This document shows, in pieces, positions 1-13,145 of a DNA stretch of 64,000 bases. Each line of letters starts with the position of its first letter. Positions within the stretch are counted from its first letter, which is position 1. A model generated the notes under the pieces. The model ran no database searches. It worked only from the letters and a program-made list of their open reading frames with translations, and had not been told where the DNA came from. A program made the translations under genes and the position numbers. This stretch comes from Rhizophagus irregularis. Taxonomy: Eukaryota > Glomeromycota > Glomeromycetes > Glomerales > Glomeraceae. The DNA lies in NCBI RefSeq assembly GCF_026210795.1, contig NC_089457.1, positions 186,001-250,000 on the forward strand. Direction: 5' to 3'.

Positions 1-909
1 TCCTCTACCTATATCTTTATAAGGAACTATTAACCAACTAAGATTCGGATATCCTCCATCACCTAATATGTATTTATTATTAAAAGTTGTTACTAAATTA
101 TTAAACTTATTATATAGATTAGAATTTACTAAAATTCTACTATCATGTGTAGAACCTGGCCAACCAATACATATATCTAAAAAACTTTTTTTATGGTCAA
201 CCACTGCTTGTAAAACAATTGAATAAAATCCTTTTCTATTAAAATAATCTACAGGAAATAGATGAGGTGCTTTAATTGGTATATGACTACCATCAATAGC
301 TCCAATAACATTAGGAATTCTTCCTGTACCTTTGAATCCATTTGTAATTTCATTAATTTCTGATTCTGTATTTGGAAAAACAATTTTTTCTGCTAGAAAT
401 TTTGTAACTATTACATTAATAAAATCTCTTAATGCATAACTAAAAGTTGATTCTCCCATTCCAAACCTATTACCTATAGACCTAAAACATTCTCCAGTAG
501 CAAGAAACCATAATGATGTACCAACCTTTTGTTCCCATACAAGTCCAACTATACCAGGTCCTGTAATTTCTCTTCTTAAATGTGGTATTATTTCACAGTA
601 TAACCATTCAAATGTAGACCTGGTTAACCTAAAATGTCTTTTAAATTCAAAATCTTGCATATTTAAACATATTTCATTAAACCAATACTGAGATATTGAT
701 CTATTTAATCTTCTTAAATTGATTCACTCATTAATTTCTATTCTATTAAGTTGTAAATATAGCAAGTTTAAAGGTAAAATGTTAAAATTTTCTTCCTCTT
801 CTTCTTGTTCAGTTTGATAAGTAGCAATTAAATTTTCTTCAAATTCATTATATTTAATAAGTATAATAATTATTAATATACAAATTGAAATTTGGAATTC
901 CCTGTTCAT
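1..909 (-). pseudogene. PIF/Harbinger transposase (HARBI1-like), partial, one in-frame stop
   Basis: Reading the minus strand from 909 gives an acidic N-terminus, then a TGA at 726-724, after which the same frame stays open to the window edge. The downstream part carries clear DDE_Tnp_4 (Harbinger) motifs: IGAIDGSHIPI around 300-270 (first catalytic Asp), DICIGWPGSTHDSRIL around 190-145 (second Asp in a typical context) and GDGGYPN near 70-50. The family makes a DDE nuclease that normally works with a separate Myb-like partner; no partner gene is visible. The last catalytic Glu lies beyond the window. The single stop suggests a recently inactivated copy, although a short unannotated intron around the TGA cannot be excluded. 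Confidence 0.88.
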
Positions 910-1052
910 TACTGAGAAAATAATATGTAATATAAAAATTTATGTAAAATTTTAAAAGAAAGTACGAAAAAAAAAATTTTTAAAGCATAACGGTAAATCA
1001 TTAATCTAATGTAACACAAAAATTTGTGAATCAAGATTGAAACGTTAATCTC

Positions 1053-1102
1053 AATTTCAAGCTGATCTCAATCCCAATCTCAATCCCAATCTCAATCACG
1101 GG
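1053..1102. repeat. 12-bp minisatellite
   Basis: Short tandem iteration of a unit close to AATCTCAATCCC, about three to four copies, directly beside the repeat that starts near 1113. Confidence 0.6.
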
Positions 1103-1112
1103 TTTTGTGAAG

Positions 1113-1356
1113 ACCCCCAATATATTTAAAATTGAATTTAATAAAATATATTAATTAATAAATATATTTTATAAATTATATATGTTATAATAAAAATTTA
1201 ATTAGGTTAGAAGATTGATTTGCTTATTTTTATATAATTTTTAAGGTTAGATATCAACAATGCTTAGCGATTATAGTAAAAACCTATGCTTAGAGCTACT
1301 AATAAAAAATATTTTTGGAACCTTACCTATATAAGTATTTTCTGGGGTCCTGCATA
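1113..1356 (-). repeat. Short copy of the 27.2-kb TIR element
   Basis: This stretch is the reverse complement, with few changes, of 27202-27440, including the terminal motif around TATATAGGTAAGGT and the CTAAGCATAGGT segment. It is bounded by GACCCCC at the left and GGGGTCC at the right, so it may be a short deletion derivative with its own terminal inverted repeats. No coding capacity. Confidence 0.6.
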
Positions 1357-1510
1357 ATGCGTAATGTTTGATTAAATAATTTAATAAATTGACTATAAAT
1401 CATATATGTCAAAATTTGGCCAATTTTTAATAATTTCTGAAATTTGGCTGAAATGTATAACAGATCAGCTGATTTGTTACATGGTCAAAAGTTTTTATTT
1501 CGACCAGTGA
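1357..1510 (-). repeat. Dispersed repeat shared with 48178-48347
   Basis: The sequence is a diverged reverse complement of 48178-48347 (shared segments include CACTGGTCGAAA and TTTGGCCAAATTT). It directly abuts the preceding repeat. Probably a short non-autonomous transposon or SINE-like unit; no clear terminal inverted repeats were found. Confidence 0.5.
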
Positions 1511-1564
1511 TTGTATTATCATTAATTTCTTGATAGTCATCCAGTTCTTCTGAATAAGTATCTA

Positions 1565-3768
1565 CAGTCAAACTTCGATATACCGATATTCTATATACCG
1601 ATAATTGCTTTTAACGATAAATTTTTATTGTCCCATTTCACAATTAATAAAAAAACCTCAATATATCATATTATATATAAATTCGCGTTGTAACATATAA
1701 CGATACAAGTTCTTTGTCCCTTTATAGTAACGAATAGTAACATTGTATCGATATTTAGGTTACACATTCACGTGCACTTATCTTTTTTTGCTCTTTAGAT
1801 GCATGCAACATTTCGGTATCTATGAAATATCATTCTTGAAATAATGCATTTAATGAAAGTATCAAAAATTCATTACAACCAAAGAAAAGAGATGTTTTAA
1901 CGCACGCGCAAAAGCGTCAACTCTGTTAGATTCTCAGAAGACACCACGGCTTACTTAACAAGAACTTGCAGCCATATACCAAATCAAGCAAAACACTGTG
2001 CTCTGATATTTTAAAAAACAAAGATAAGTGGCTGCTTGTAAATCCCAATTCAGAAGAAGCAAATAAATAAAGAGAAAGGCCACTTTGCTTTCCTCAAGTG
2101 GAAGAAGCTCTTGCGCTGTGGTTAACAAATGCTCTTGCTGCAGGAGTTATAATTAACGGTGATATTTTACGTGAAAAGGCAAAAATTTTTGTGCGAGGGT
2201 TTGAAATTGATAATTTTACCGCTTCTAATGGATGGTTAGAGAAATTTAAACAACGCCATCATTTAAAAGAATATGTTAAGTGGGGTGAAGCAAACAGTGC
2301 ACCATTAGAAACTTTAGAAGAAAAAAGGAGAAAATTACGTGAAATTATCAAGGATTATAACTTAAATGATGTTTTTAACTGTGATGAAACAGGTAATCAA
2401 GATCTTCTTCAAAAATCCAAATAATATTCTAACATTTTATGTTACTATTTTCAGGATTGTACTGGGACCTGGAATATTCAAAGACACTAGCACAAGGGCC
2501 ACTTTCTGGAAAATAGAAATCAAAAAAACGGGTTACTCTTCTCCTTACATGTAACGCAACTGGAACTGAAAAATTGAAGCCGACCTTTATTCACACATAC
2601 CAAAATCCACGAATATTACGCAGAAAAAAAAGGAAGAATTGCCAGTTAATTACTACTGGAATTCAACAGCTTGGATGCAAGTTTCGATATGGAATGATTA
2701 TCTTACAAAATTGGATGCACGAATGCGATTACAACATCGCAAAATTCTTTTAATTGTTGATAATGCTCCAGTACATGTCATAAATGAAAATCTAAATTTA
2801 ACAAATGTGGCTGTGCATTTTTTGCCACTAAACACTACAGCTTACTTGCAGCCCTGTGATGCGGGAATTATTAATTCTTTTAAGGTTAGTGATGGTTTTT
2901 TTTTATTCTTTTAATGATTAACATAAATTTTATTTTAAACTTTAATAATTTAGGCGCGTACCGGAAATTACTTATCAGAAATAGGATTGAAGCATATGAA
3001 ATTTCACAGGAATTAAACAAAGGAGCCACCCCTTTAAATATTCATGATGCCATTAATTTTAGTAGTGATGCTTGGAATTCCGTAAGTCAACGGACAATTT
3101 CTAATTGTTGGCGCCATACAGGAATTTTACTGCAGGATGATATAGATGAATCAGATGACGAAACTGATGATGATGATGATCAAGCAATTCGGGATGAAAT
3201 GGAATTGCAAGATCTAATTGATCAACTCCCATTCAATGACCCTATGAATGTGGAAGAATTTCTTCATATAGATGACTTTTTGAAGGGTAATGAAGGGTTA
3301 ACGGATGACGAAATTATATCAATGGTAAAATCAAATAACGAACCAGAAATTGATCTGAATGAAGGACCTATGGAAATAATTTCAAAAGGAGAAGCTTTGA
3401 GTCATTTGGATAACCTTGTTGTATTTTTTGAGTATTCATCCGATGTTTCTGTTAATCCAAGTGAATTAAGTATATTACAAAAACTAAGACATCAAGTGTT
3501 GAAATCATATATTAATAGTTCAAAACAAATTACATTAGATAATTTTATCCAAACTTTGTAATGTGATATTAAATAAATACTAACTGTATTACATGAATAA
3601 AAATTATAAAATTTATAAATTTGTATATATGTGAAAAAATTTTTATACCGATATTGATCAACGTACAATATATATATCGGTATATAAGATTTTTATGATA
3701 TAACGATAATTCGATCTACCGATGATTTTTTCCCAAACCAACAGTATCGGTATATCGAAGTTTGACTG
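1565..3768 (+). mobile_element. pogo/Tigger-type DNA transposon, complete ends
   Basis: A 2204-bp element with terminal inverted repeats starting CAGTCAAACTTCGATATACC at both ends (24 identical bp) and a TA duplication on both sides (1563-1564 and 3769-3770), as expected for Tc1/mariner-pogo elements. Subterminal TATACCGATA motifs repeat in both flanks. It contains one decayed transposase gene on the plus strand. Confidence 0.93.
1860..3561 (+). pseudogene. Tigger/CENP-B-like transposase, decayed
   Basis: Fragments in order show a CENP-B/Tc5 helix-turn-helix region (KRQLC near 1915, then QELAAIYQIKQ near 1965 in another frame), a second HTH domain (NGWLEKFKQRH near 2230) and a DDE_1 catalytic core (FNCDETG near 2380, LLIVDNAPVH near 2755, LPLNTTAYLQPCDAGI near 2830). 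Two introns are still recognisable: 2393-2454, which joins DET-G to LYWD in frame, and 2885-2953, after which one base appears lost. Stops and frameshifts upstream of 2098, and a TAG at about 2511 in GK*KSKK, show it is dead. The C-terminal acidic tail runs to the TAA at 3561. Confidence 0.88.
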
Positions 3769-6700
3769 TATACTAACATCTTTTATTAAAGAAGGTTGAT
3801 TATCATTTCTAAATTTATTATCGAAGTCATACAAATATTGAAATGAAAACTAAAACAAAAAAAGAAAAGAAAAACAAAAGTGTTAGTTAACAAAAAGCAA
3901 AAAAAATATGACTAAAGATAAACAAAAAGCTAGAAACACTAAAAAAGGAAACAGAAATACTTGAAGGAAAGAAGTATCTTTAGTTCGCTTATCACCATCA
4001 TAGATTTCTTGTTTTTCATTGATATTAAATATTAACCTGTTTGATATTTCTTGCAACATTTTAGTATGCAACTTAAGAAGATTTTTATCTTGGAAAGTAT
4101 GACAAAGTTTTGCAGATAAAAGTTTAGAAGAAAAAAAGAAAAAAAGAAAAAAAAGTATTTTATTAAGTAAAGTATATGGCAATTTGCACAGTAATGAACA
4201 AATAATGACATAAATAATTTTTGCATAATTTGGCTAATACCACGTGATTAAACAAAATTAATAAAATCACATGATTTGTGTTTCGCACACTAGTGTATTT
4301 TAAGAAATATTCTAATAATTAAACTGATTTTATTAATTTAATAATTATATTTTACATCAAAGTAAAGGTTAGAACTATCCAGAAAAATCTTAGTCAGTTA
4401 AAAACTAGTTAATCAAAGGCTTAACCAATTAATTAACTAATTAATATAAAAAATATTTAAAAAATTTTTTTTGCTAAAAATTGTAAAGAAAATTATTTTT
4501 CATTAATATCATTATTAATAAATAGAAAAAAAATATCATTATTAATAAATAGAAAAAAAAATTTGGTATTAAAACTTTAGGTTTGAAAATATATGACTGA
4601 AATTACTAAGTTGCTGAGGTGTATTAAGTAAATCTAACCAGAATTATAGATTTATAGTTAAAGTAATTTTAACTGGTTAACTGTTTTTAACCAGTTAATT
4701 AACTGGTTAACTATGATCATTGAGTAATTATTACATTTTGTTTAGTTTAAACTATAGTTTTTAAATATTTTTTATTTATTTTTTTTTAATTTATACATAA
4801 AATTATATTGTAAATAGCTAAAAGTAAATTATATATATGAATAATATTTTTTTTTATAATTTAACATTTTTTACATATATTATAATATAATAATGAATTT
4901 TTATATATAATTTATGATATATGATATATTTTGACAATATTAAACGTGTTACAAAAAAATTTTATTTTAATAAAATGCAGTACTTAACATATTATAAGTA
5001 ATAATATTTATTATACGTTATTATATATATGTTATCACTTTTGGTTATAATATCATAAACATAATACATTGTCATAATTAAATCGATACAATTTAATATC
5101 TTGTGATTACCAATTCCTGAAACTATAATGATTAAAAAACATAATTGTTCTGTTTTTTCGCCGCAATTAAACGATTAAAAAATTAAACAAATTTGACGAT
5201 TTAAAGAAACGATTTTTTTAATTGTTCCTTTTATACCTTAGAACGATATCTTTAAGTTAAAAATCATCTTGCATTATCATTTAATTTCTTTTTATGTAAG
5301 ATAATCTTACTAAAAAATTATTTTTTTTTTTGGTTATCATATCTTATGCAATCAGATTTTATCTTTTGCATCTTTACACAAACAAAAACATCATTTTTTT
5401 ACTTACAACTTGTTACGTAAAAAAAAAAAGGTGGGTATAATACGATTTACAACAATACTAAGGTTTCAAACTAATGTAAACAAAAAGACTGAATAGGTAT
5501 AATAATTAATAATTATTCCGTCAGTTTGAATTTTTTTACAATTGGCGTTCATATATATGCAAGAATTTTTATTTTATGCTTACACTAAAAAAATTTATTT
5601 TATATTATTGGAAAAAAAAAAAAACTAAAAAAAAAAAAACTAAATCAATACGCGCATGAATCGTAATTCGTAAAACCTTGAATCTCCCTGAATCTGAAAT
5701 AATTAAATTGGGGTGTGGAGTGGAAATATGGCGCAGAGTTACTGTGCGAATGTTCGAATGTGCGAATTTCAAAAATCAGCCAATCAATAATCGCCATTTA
5801 CACTAGTTTCAAATATTGATAAGATCAACAAATTATATTATTTATATCCGAATAAAAAAGAAAATTCCTTTCCTAATCAGTGATTACATTGTTATAAAAA
5901 AAAAAAAAGTTTTTTTACGATTTGCTAATCTCAATTGGGGAATGCCCCACTCTTGGGGGGTGGGTAAAAAAAAAAAAAAATTTTTTTTTTTTTTTTTAAA
6001 CTCATTTACGAGAAAAAAGAAAATATATTCTTTAAAAAAACTAAAAAAATCATTTAAAATGATTTAATCCGAGAAACCATACATATATGTTGAATCACGT
6101 TATACCATAATTATTTCCCATTCACAACATGATAGTAAGTAAACCTTTCATTGTAAAATTTACCCTTCGAATGAATTAATCGACTCAGTGCTTCTTTCGA
6201 AGAAATTTTTAAATATTTTTTTTTTAAATATTTTAATATTTTTATTATATTATCATCATTTTACGTTAAAATGGGAAAAAAAAAAATTTTATAATTTTTT
6301 TTAATGGATTTCAGGTGAAATCATACAAACATTGCATTAGAATATGATCGGACGGGAAAATGAAAGAAGAAAATTCCTAACGAAAAAAAATGATTATTTT
6401 AAAAAAATAGAAGCAAAGACATGGGGAAATCAAATAACGAAAAAGAAATTTTTTTTTTTTCGCCCAAACGTATCAATTATGTCAAATAAACGAAGATCAT
6501 TTCCTAATTATTTTTAATAGCAGATGTTGAATGCATAATTTAAATAAAACGTGCTTAAATTATTTGATGAGAGCAGGGACGATAATTTTTCGGACATAAC
6601 CATACAATATGACAAACATGACAAAACTGCCGTTTTAGTTGGTTCAACAAAAAATCTAATCTTATCTTATTACAACATTCCTAATTAGATTAAGAGGCTT

Positions 6701-6956
6701 AGATTCAATCATTTCATTAATTATTTACGTTATTTACGCCATAAAATTATTATTATTAATTCAAAAGATGTATGACAACTTATTAAAAAAAAAAAATTTC
6801 CCTACATTATTTGTAATTGCTTGAAATGTACTACTAGGGAATTTCCATTGAAAAATTTTAAAATGAAATAACTTGATTTGACAAGCTAATATCTTTTTAA
6901 TCATCTAATCTTATCTGACACGTTTTTAAAGTTTACTTTTCGTTTTTTAATATAAT

Positions 6957-6957
6957 A

Positions 6958-7012
<55 letters not shown>

Positions 7013-7013
7013 T
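6957..7013. repeat. (ATT)n microsatellite
   Basis: About 18 uninterrupted ATT trinucleotides in intergenic DNA. Confidence 0.95.
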
Positions 7014-7719
7014 ATCATCATTATTAAAAGAAATTATTTTCTTAATATTTAGTACAACCAATTACGCGTCATGTAAGGGGGATGAATATCTCAAAAAAAC
7101 TTGTTTTTTTTTGAAATCCATTTATTGTTTTCATGCTTTCATTTAACGCCAATTTGACCGTATTGCGTTAGCATATCTTGGCCCCCCCACAATTTTCTTT
7201 CCTTTTCCTCGAGTTTCTAAGTTGCGATCGACCAAATAAATTTTATGTCGGTATATGACATAATTATTATCTGCAACCTCCCAAATCTAGATATTAATAG
7301 GGCTTTCTAAATTTTTTTTTTTATTGTATAAATAAATAATAATGTGAAACATAATTATGGGCTATTGTATTCAAAGCAATTGTTCATTGTTATTTTCCCC
7401 TAGATTAATACTTTTATATCTTACAATAGTGTCCTTAGGAATTTTCAGGAATTTCTCGGTTTTTACCGCAGCAAATAAAAACAATCGCGTGAATAAAAGA
7501 TTTTTTTTGTTTATATTTTTTTGGTGCTGTTGTGGGTGTTGTGAGTTTGTGGCTATTTGGAATATTTGGAATGCCATGATCGAATGATTAAAATTGTGAT
7601 GAAAAAATTGAATCATTTGACCAGCCAATAGAGCTCGTGAGAAAATGCCACTTTCCACCCCGCGAACGAAAAATACCTAAAATAGAAAATAATCAATATA
7701 AGGAAAAATAAATAAATAA

Positions 7720-7721
<2 letters not shown>

Positions 7722-7800
<79 letters not shown>

Positions 7801-7975
7801 ATGATATATATTATAATAATAATATATGTATGTATATAAAATATAATATAATATAATAAATATAATAATAATAATATAATAATAATAATATACAGTATAT
7901 ATATATATATATATATTATATAAAATATATATATAATATATATATCTGATATAATATGTATATATATATATATAA
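7722..7975. repeat. Poly(A) tract followed by AT-rich microsatellite
   Basis: A run of nearly 50 A residues passes into alternating TA and ATA/ATT repeats over about 200 bp. The open frame on the minus strand (Tyr/Ile/Phe only) is a by-product of the repeat. Confidence 0.95.
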
Positions 7976-8349
7976 GAAGGAGTTATTGGCATATAATTAT
8001 CATCAACCACTAGAAAGTTAAACTTTTCACACGAAGCAAATAATAAATAAAATTAAATCAAGATAAAAAAAATATTATCTTACATTTCATAACTGATAAC
8101 CGAACTATAATAATAACAAATAATAAATCTGATAATTATTTATATAGACATTTTATTTTATTCATTTATTTTAGTTTAGTTTATAAAGTACATATTTTTT
8201 TTTTTATACTGTTTATACTGATATGCAGCTTCTGCAGCTTTACGTTCTATTTATTTTTATACTGCAGACACTTGAACAGGAACAGTAACCTTCTTTCAAT
8301 TATATACCAATTACACCAAGATCTTTTTTTGGTGTAGGACCAAAAATTT

Positions 8350-8380
<31 letters not shown>

Positions 8381-8699
8381 GAAAGAGTATATGATCCCTC
8401 GCTTCATCTCCTACTCATCTCTCTTTTCTCCTATTATTTTACAGCCCTCCCCTTCTTCTTGCCTTTATTATTAAAAAATTTTATATTTCATGTTATACGC
8501 TTTTACTCTTATTAAATACCTTGAAACCGCCTACCCAATTCATATATAGAGGCACGAAATAACAACTATCCATCCCACCCATATAATATCAACTTTTCAC
8601 TTTCTTACCTTTCCATAAATTCTCGAATTCAATTTTTTTGACCCTTACGATATATTAAATTTTTAGTGATCAAATTTAACGTGTTCATCTACTTAAAAA

Positions 8700-10566
8700 A
8701 TGGAACCTGTGAACATTATACAACAATTTCAAAATTTAAATCTTGATTCTACACAAGGTGAGTAAAATAAGGAATTATTCCTTTTTACCTTTCTTTTTAT
8801 TTCTCTTTTTTTTTCTATCTATTTTTCTATCTTTTTTTTTTCCTTTTTTTTTTTTTTTTATAATACCTCCGGCTTATCTCTATATTGTGTAATAAGAATA
8901 TAATAATAATTAATAATATATATATATATATATATATACTGTATATATATATATTTATTTATAGATTACATTGTCTATTGTGTTTCTTTTTATCTTATCT
9001 TTTGTCTTATCTTTGTTACGCCTATTTCTCGATTTGATTTATTGTTTGTTTACCTCCACCTTTAAAAACCCCGATTATGGCAAATACATGGCAACACACA
9101 AGTAGTCTAACGTACACTACTTTTTTTTTTTTTCTCTCTTACGAATTTTATTTTGATATCGGCCAAAAAAAAGACTCCCTCTTCACAATGCCAATTTCTT
9201 CGCAAGAATATATGTATCACGAAGGTCATATAGATGATAACGAAGTCGCTGTTAGTAGATATGAAGGGGAGGATAATGATGAAAATTACGAAGATGATTT
9301 ATATGTTTCTCCATCAAATTTTGAATCCATCATCAAGGATCCATATCTTTTAGCCTTCTTCCGCGAACTATGTGAAAATAGAAGTTATGGTTCCCCCGTT
9401 TCTAGTTTTGAGAGAACTTGCTATTTTAACGGTGCAAATTCATTTGCGGTAAATATTTAATTTGCTTTATAAAATTTATTTTGTTGGTGGCGCAGAACTT
9501 CAAAATTTTGTTTCTCTTTTTTTTTTTTAAAAAAAAAAAATTTATTATTTTTTTTTTAATATTAATATTTTTAATTCAATTTAAATTCTTAGATACCAAA
9601 TCGCGGAGATTATATTCAGCCAGCTTCACAAAATATAGCTCATATCCTGGAGTTATGGTTGACAGAAAAATTATCAAATATTGGAGAAACAATTCCCATT
9701 TTGGAAGAATATCCTCAAATTTCCGCTGAAAGTATAATGACTAAACTAAAAGAGAGTAAGTTTTTCGCGTTTTTATTTCAGAATTTGTTAATACTAAGGT
9801 ATTCCGCACGTGGTCCCTCATGTTTCAAAATTTTATTTAATTTTCCATAGAAATTCAAATTTTTTGTTTTTCTTTTTTTGCCTTTTTTTTTAAAAAAAGA
9901 AAAATTGATTTATATTTTTTTTATTATAATTTCCTTTAGCCGTTTCTTCATTAAACGGTCTGGAAAAAGTTCTTATAAATATCCGAGCTGGACATGTTTA
10001 TTTATTACATATGATTGGCGATGTGGTTGTAATGGATCAAAATTGTGAACGGTTCTTTCAACAAGTAAGATATTATTAAATATAAGATATATATAATAAA
10101 TATAGGATTTTGTATTACTACGATTATATTATGATTATTTGATACGAGAAAAAAAAAAAAAAGAATTACACTTTTGCAAACATAATGAGAATTATAATAA
10201 TGATAATTTTTTGAAATACTTAAAAAAAAATTGATTTTTAAATTTTCTAGAAATGAAATTGAAATTTAGATATAAAATAGAGTCTTACTTATCCTTAACT
10301 TCTTATTTTTCTTATAGTTCCCGCTCTTTGTAAACGTATCTATTAAGGTACAAGAACACTCGCCATCAGTGCGCCACAACACGTGCCAAGTTCTAGTTGC
10401 TGTCGAACATGTGACCATGAAGGGAGAGAATCGTAATATTCCTTTATCATGTAGATTTTCTCATCAACAACATCAATCATTTGATGGTGCATTCACGAAT
10501 ACAAGAGTTGCTTCCTCACCTGATGGACAAACATTTTGTTTGTTGGAAGAATTGGCGACAAGATAG
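8700..10566 (+). CDS. Unrecognised protein, five exons
   Basis: I do not recognise the family. Proposed exons: 8700-8757 (MEPVNIIQQF..., donor GTGAGT), 9174-9448, 9593-9755, 9940-10064 and 10318-10566. Junction phases agree at every step (1, 0, 1, 0). The least certain junction is the first acceptor, an AAG at 9171-9173; an alternative start is the ATG at 9188. The deduced protein of about 290 aa has an acidic segment (EGEDNDENYEDD) near its start, then mixed helical-looking sequence including LELWLTEKL and YLLHMIGDVVVM; no signal peptide or membrane segment is evident. An alternative 3' frame (see findings) could replace the last residues. The gene stands alone, well separated from the next cluster. 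Confidence 0.7.
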
Positions 10567-12018
10567 AGATACCTTTCCTGTGACGGTTAACGCTTTTGAT
10601 ATAGGAGTTTGTTAGCTAAAGTTTTTTAAAAAAAAAAACATTATATATCAAATTTCTTTTTTTATATGTTTATTCATGATTCAAAATCCTTTTTTTTAAA
10701 TCATCTTACGTGACGGGTTAACCATTCGCATAATCACTAATCATTTAAAAAAATTCGTGTTTTAGTATAAGCTTAGTGGAGTGGATTCTTATTAATTATT
10801 ATTAATGTTATCGAGGGCCATCGTAAAAAAAAGGTGACATCGGCGACACTTTTTTTTTTTTAATATCAAACATAGCATGCGCCGAGAATGAAAAAAAAAC
10901 AACGATAAAAAAAAAAAATTTACTACGAGCGGGTAGTTCATAAAATGGTGTTGTGATTAATTAAGGACTAAGAAAAAAAAAAACGATAAGGAGGGAAAAA
11001 AATTAAGATAAAAAAAAATATATAATATAAAGAATCGAAACCACAAAAGAGGGGGGATTTAATGAAGGAGAAGAATATTTATCCTTTTGGTTTCAATACC
11101 TAAGATTCTTTGGGTTGGCGGACCCCATTTCTTTTTATGATCCTTTATTTATAGAAATAAGGTGGTGTTATTATTATTATTATTATTATTAATTCACTTA
11201 TAAGATATATTTTGTGTGTGTGTATTAGTATATTATTTAATAGTTATGTATTTCTTATGCATTTAAGTAAAAAAAAGTAAAAGGACCCGGATTACCGGGG
11301 ATAATAGTTAAGATTTTAAGATTTTGAACTCGATTTGGGGAAACAACAGATTTCGTACTATATTATATAAGGCACGTGTTGCGACACAAATTTGCATGTG
11401 ATAAAAATGATAAAAAATGATTTTTTATATTACCCAAGTAAATTATATTACCCAAGTAAAAGTTTATTTGACATTATCGATATATCTACCGATATATCTC
11501 ACAATCCTTGAGTGATAATAATATGGCTCCTAAAATATTTTTCACATGAAATGAAATTGATGATATTTAACGATAAGTATATCCAGTTGGTCACATGCTT
11601 AGATTTTCATATTACAGTAGTTCATAAATTGATAAACTTCACTTCAATGGTATTATTGAGAAAAAACACGAGAAATTTCAATATTTTGTTTTTAACGCGT
11701 TAATTTGAAACCATTCGATCATGTAGATTCATGTGGATTAAGTGACACGTAAAAAATCATTACCATTTTGAACTTCTTTGTAGATTTCTTCCTGCGATTG
11801 TTTTGATCCTTTTTATTATATAATTATATAACTGATAATTTAATCAAATTGTTAAAATCTAATATAAAAAAGTGTTTAAAAGGGTTAGTTAAATTTATTT
11901 TAAGTTATGTGCATGTCTAATGCAATCGGTTTTACATTAAATCTGAATTTGGATAAGTCTAATTTTTACTTGTTTACATTTTAACTTGTAAAAGATATCC
12001 AATTAGAATATAATCTAA
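10567..12018. other. Intergenic, no gene seen
   Basis: A+T-rich DNA with short ATT and GT runs near 11170-11225 and a small direct repeat (ATATTACCCAAGTAAA, about 11430-11462). Nothing coding is evident. Confidence 0.5.
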
Positions 12019-13029
12019 TTAATCTTCTGAATATGAATTTTTATTTATCAATTTTCTTGCTTTAACCAAACGATATTGTGCCATAACTCTTTTCCTTTCT
12101 TCAGCAATAATCCTTTTATTAGCAACATTTAAATGATTCATTTTCTGTCCTTTAGAATTATCTAAATTATCTTTCTACAAAATTGAAAAAATTAAAAGTG
12201 AACATTTAAAAAAATTTGATTTCATTTTTTTTAATAAATTAACTTACTTTTAAATGATTGATTTTATCACGTTTTTTTGGTATAACTGTTAATGAAGGGG
12301 GAGCTTGAACTACTTCACCAAATTTTATTTTATCTTTGAAATCATCAAAATCTTTAAAATTAACTTCTTCTATTAATTTTTTTATTTTTGCCTTTTTCTT
12401 CTCTTTTAATTTTTCTCGAAATCTATTAAACAGAAAGAAAATTATTATTAATTCGACATTAATTTTATAAAATAATGGATATTTATTATCATGTACCGTT
12501 TAGTTTTATCCTTTGCCGAAGTTCCTTCTTTCATTGCTTTAAGTATATCGGGTCTCATATGATCTTCTAACCTCCTATATTTGTAACATAAAAAATATTG
12601 CAATCAAATAATATAGAAATTAATTATAAAAATTTTAACAGTACCTACTAAAATCCAAAAATGATTCACCAGGTATTCTTTGTATAATCTAAATAAATTT
12701 TTATGACAATTTTTTAAACCAATAAGAAAGAAATATAAAATAAGATAAAAATAAAAATGAACATTAATATTTAAGAATTACCTGAGAATTATCTTTATTC
12801 ATTTCGGAACTATTAACTTGTTTTTTCTTAAATTTATTAGCTAGTAATAATCTTTTAAAGTTTTTAGGAATATCGGATATTTTATCAGAAGTAGGTGGTG
12901 CATCATATCTTAAATAATACAAAATATTAATAAAAATATTAAAATATATTTAAACATAATCAAGAAATAAAATAAATACTTTGACTGTTCTGTTTCTATT
13001 CCTCGTTTTCTTTTCTTTTTATTAGGCAT
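12019..13029 (-). CDS. CCDC137-like nucleolar/RNA-associated protein
   Basis: Six exons on the minus strand resolve with matching phases: 13029-12980, 12908-12782, 12688-12645, 12574-12497, 12422-12248 and 12174-12019, giving 209 aa. The start MPNKKKRKRG is a basic cluster of nuclear/nucleolar type. Two conserved blocks identify the family: DKIKFGEVVQAPPSLTVIPK near residues 138-158, and ANKRIIAEERKRVMAQYR near the C-terminus, both matching the pattern of animal CCDC137. The middle is Lys/Glu-rich with coiled-coil character (KLKEKKAKIKKLIEE). Animal CCDC137 is nucleolar and chromosome-periphery associated; the fungal function is not known to me. It is divergent from the uL16m gene with only 116 bp between start codons. 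Confidence 0.85.
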
Positions 13030-13145
13030 ATTAAAGATCGAAAATGAAAATTTTTTTGATCATCAATGAATCGCATTTACATTTTTATCCAATCAAACGG
13101 CTGAGATTTTAATCTATTATCATCGGTAGGATTTGCTTGTAAATT
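13030..13145. promoter_or_regulatory. Bidirectional promoter region
   Basis: The 116 bp between the divergent start codons must hold both core promoters. It contains a CCAATCA motif near 13090. No TATA box stands out. Confidence 0.6.

Larger units (their letters stand above)
3771..8699. other. Gene-free A+T-rich region
   Basis: No open frame here has credible coding character; the short frames run through homopolymers. The interval holds simple repeats (separate entries) and, at about 4380-4740, several copies of a palindromic GGTTAACTGG-type motif that resembles the subterminal repeats of hAT elements, without recognisable ends. The last 300 bp before 8700 is pyrimidine-rich and may be the promoter of the next gene. 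Confidence 0.5.

Noticed and set aside
3883-4226. Two overlapping minus-strand frames with Phe/Leu-rich segments
   Set aside because: Low-complexity A/T sequence, no domain, no splice or promoter context.
7357-7658. Frames on both strands near 7.4-7.6 kb
   Set aside because: Opposite-strand overlaps of the same mixed sequence; neither shows recognisable protein character or a neighbouring exon.
7693-8010. 105-residue Tyr/Ile/Phe frame on the minus strand
   Set aside because: Made entirely of poly(A) and AT microsatellite sequence.
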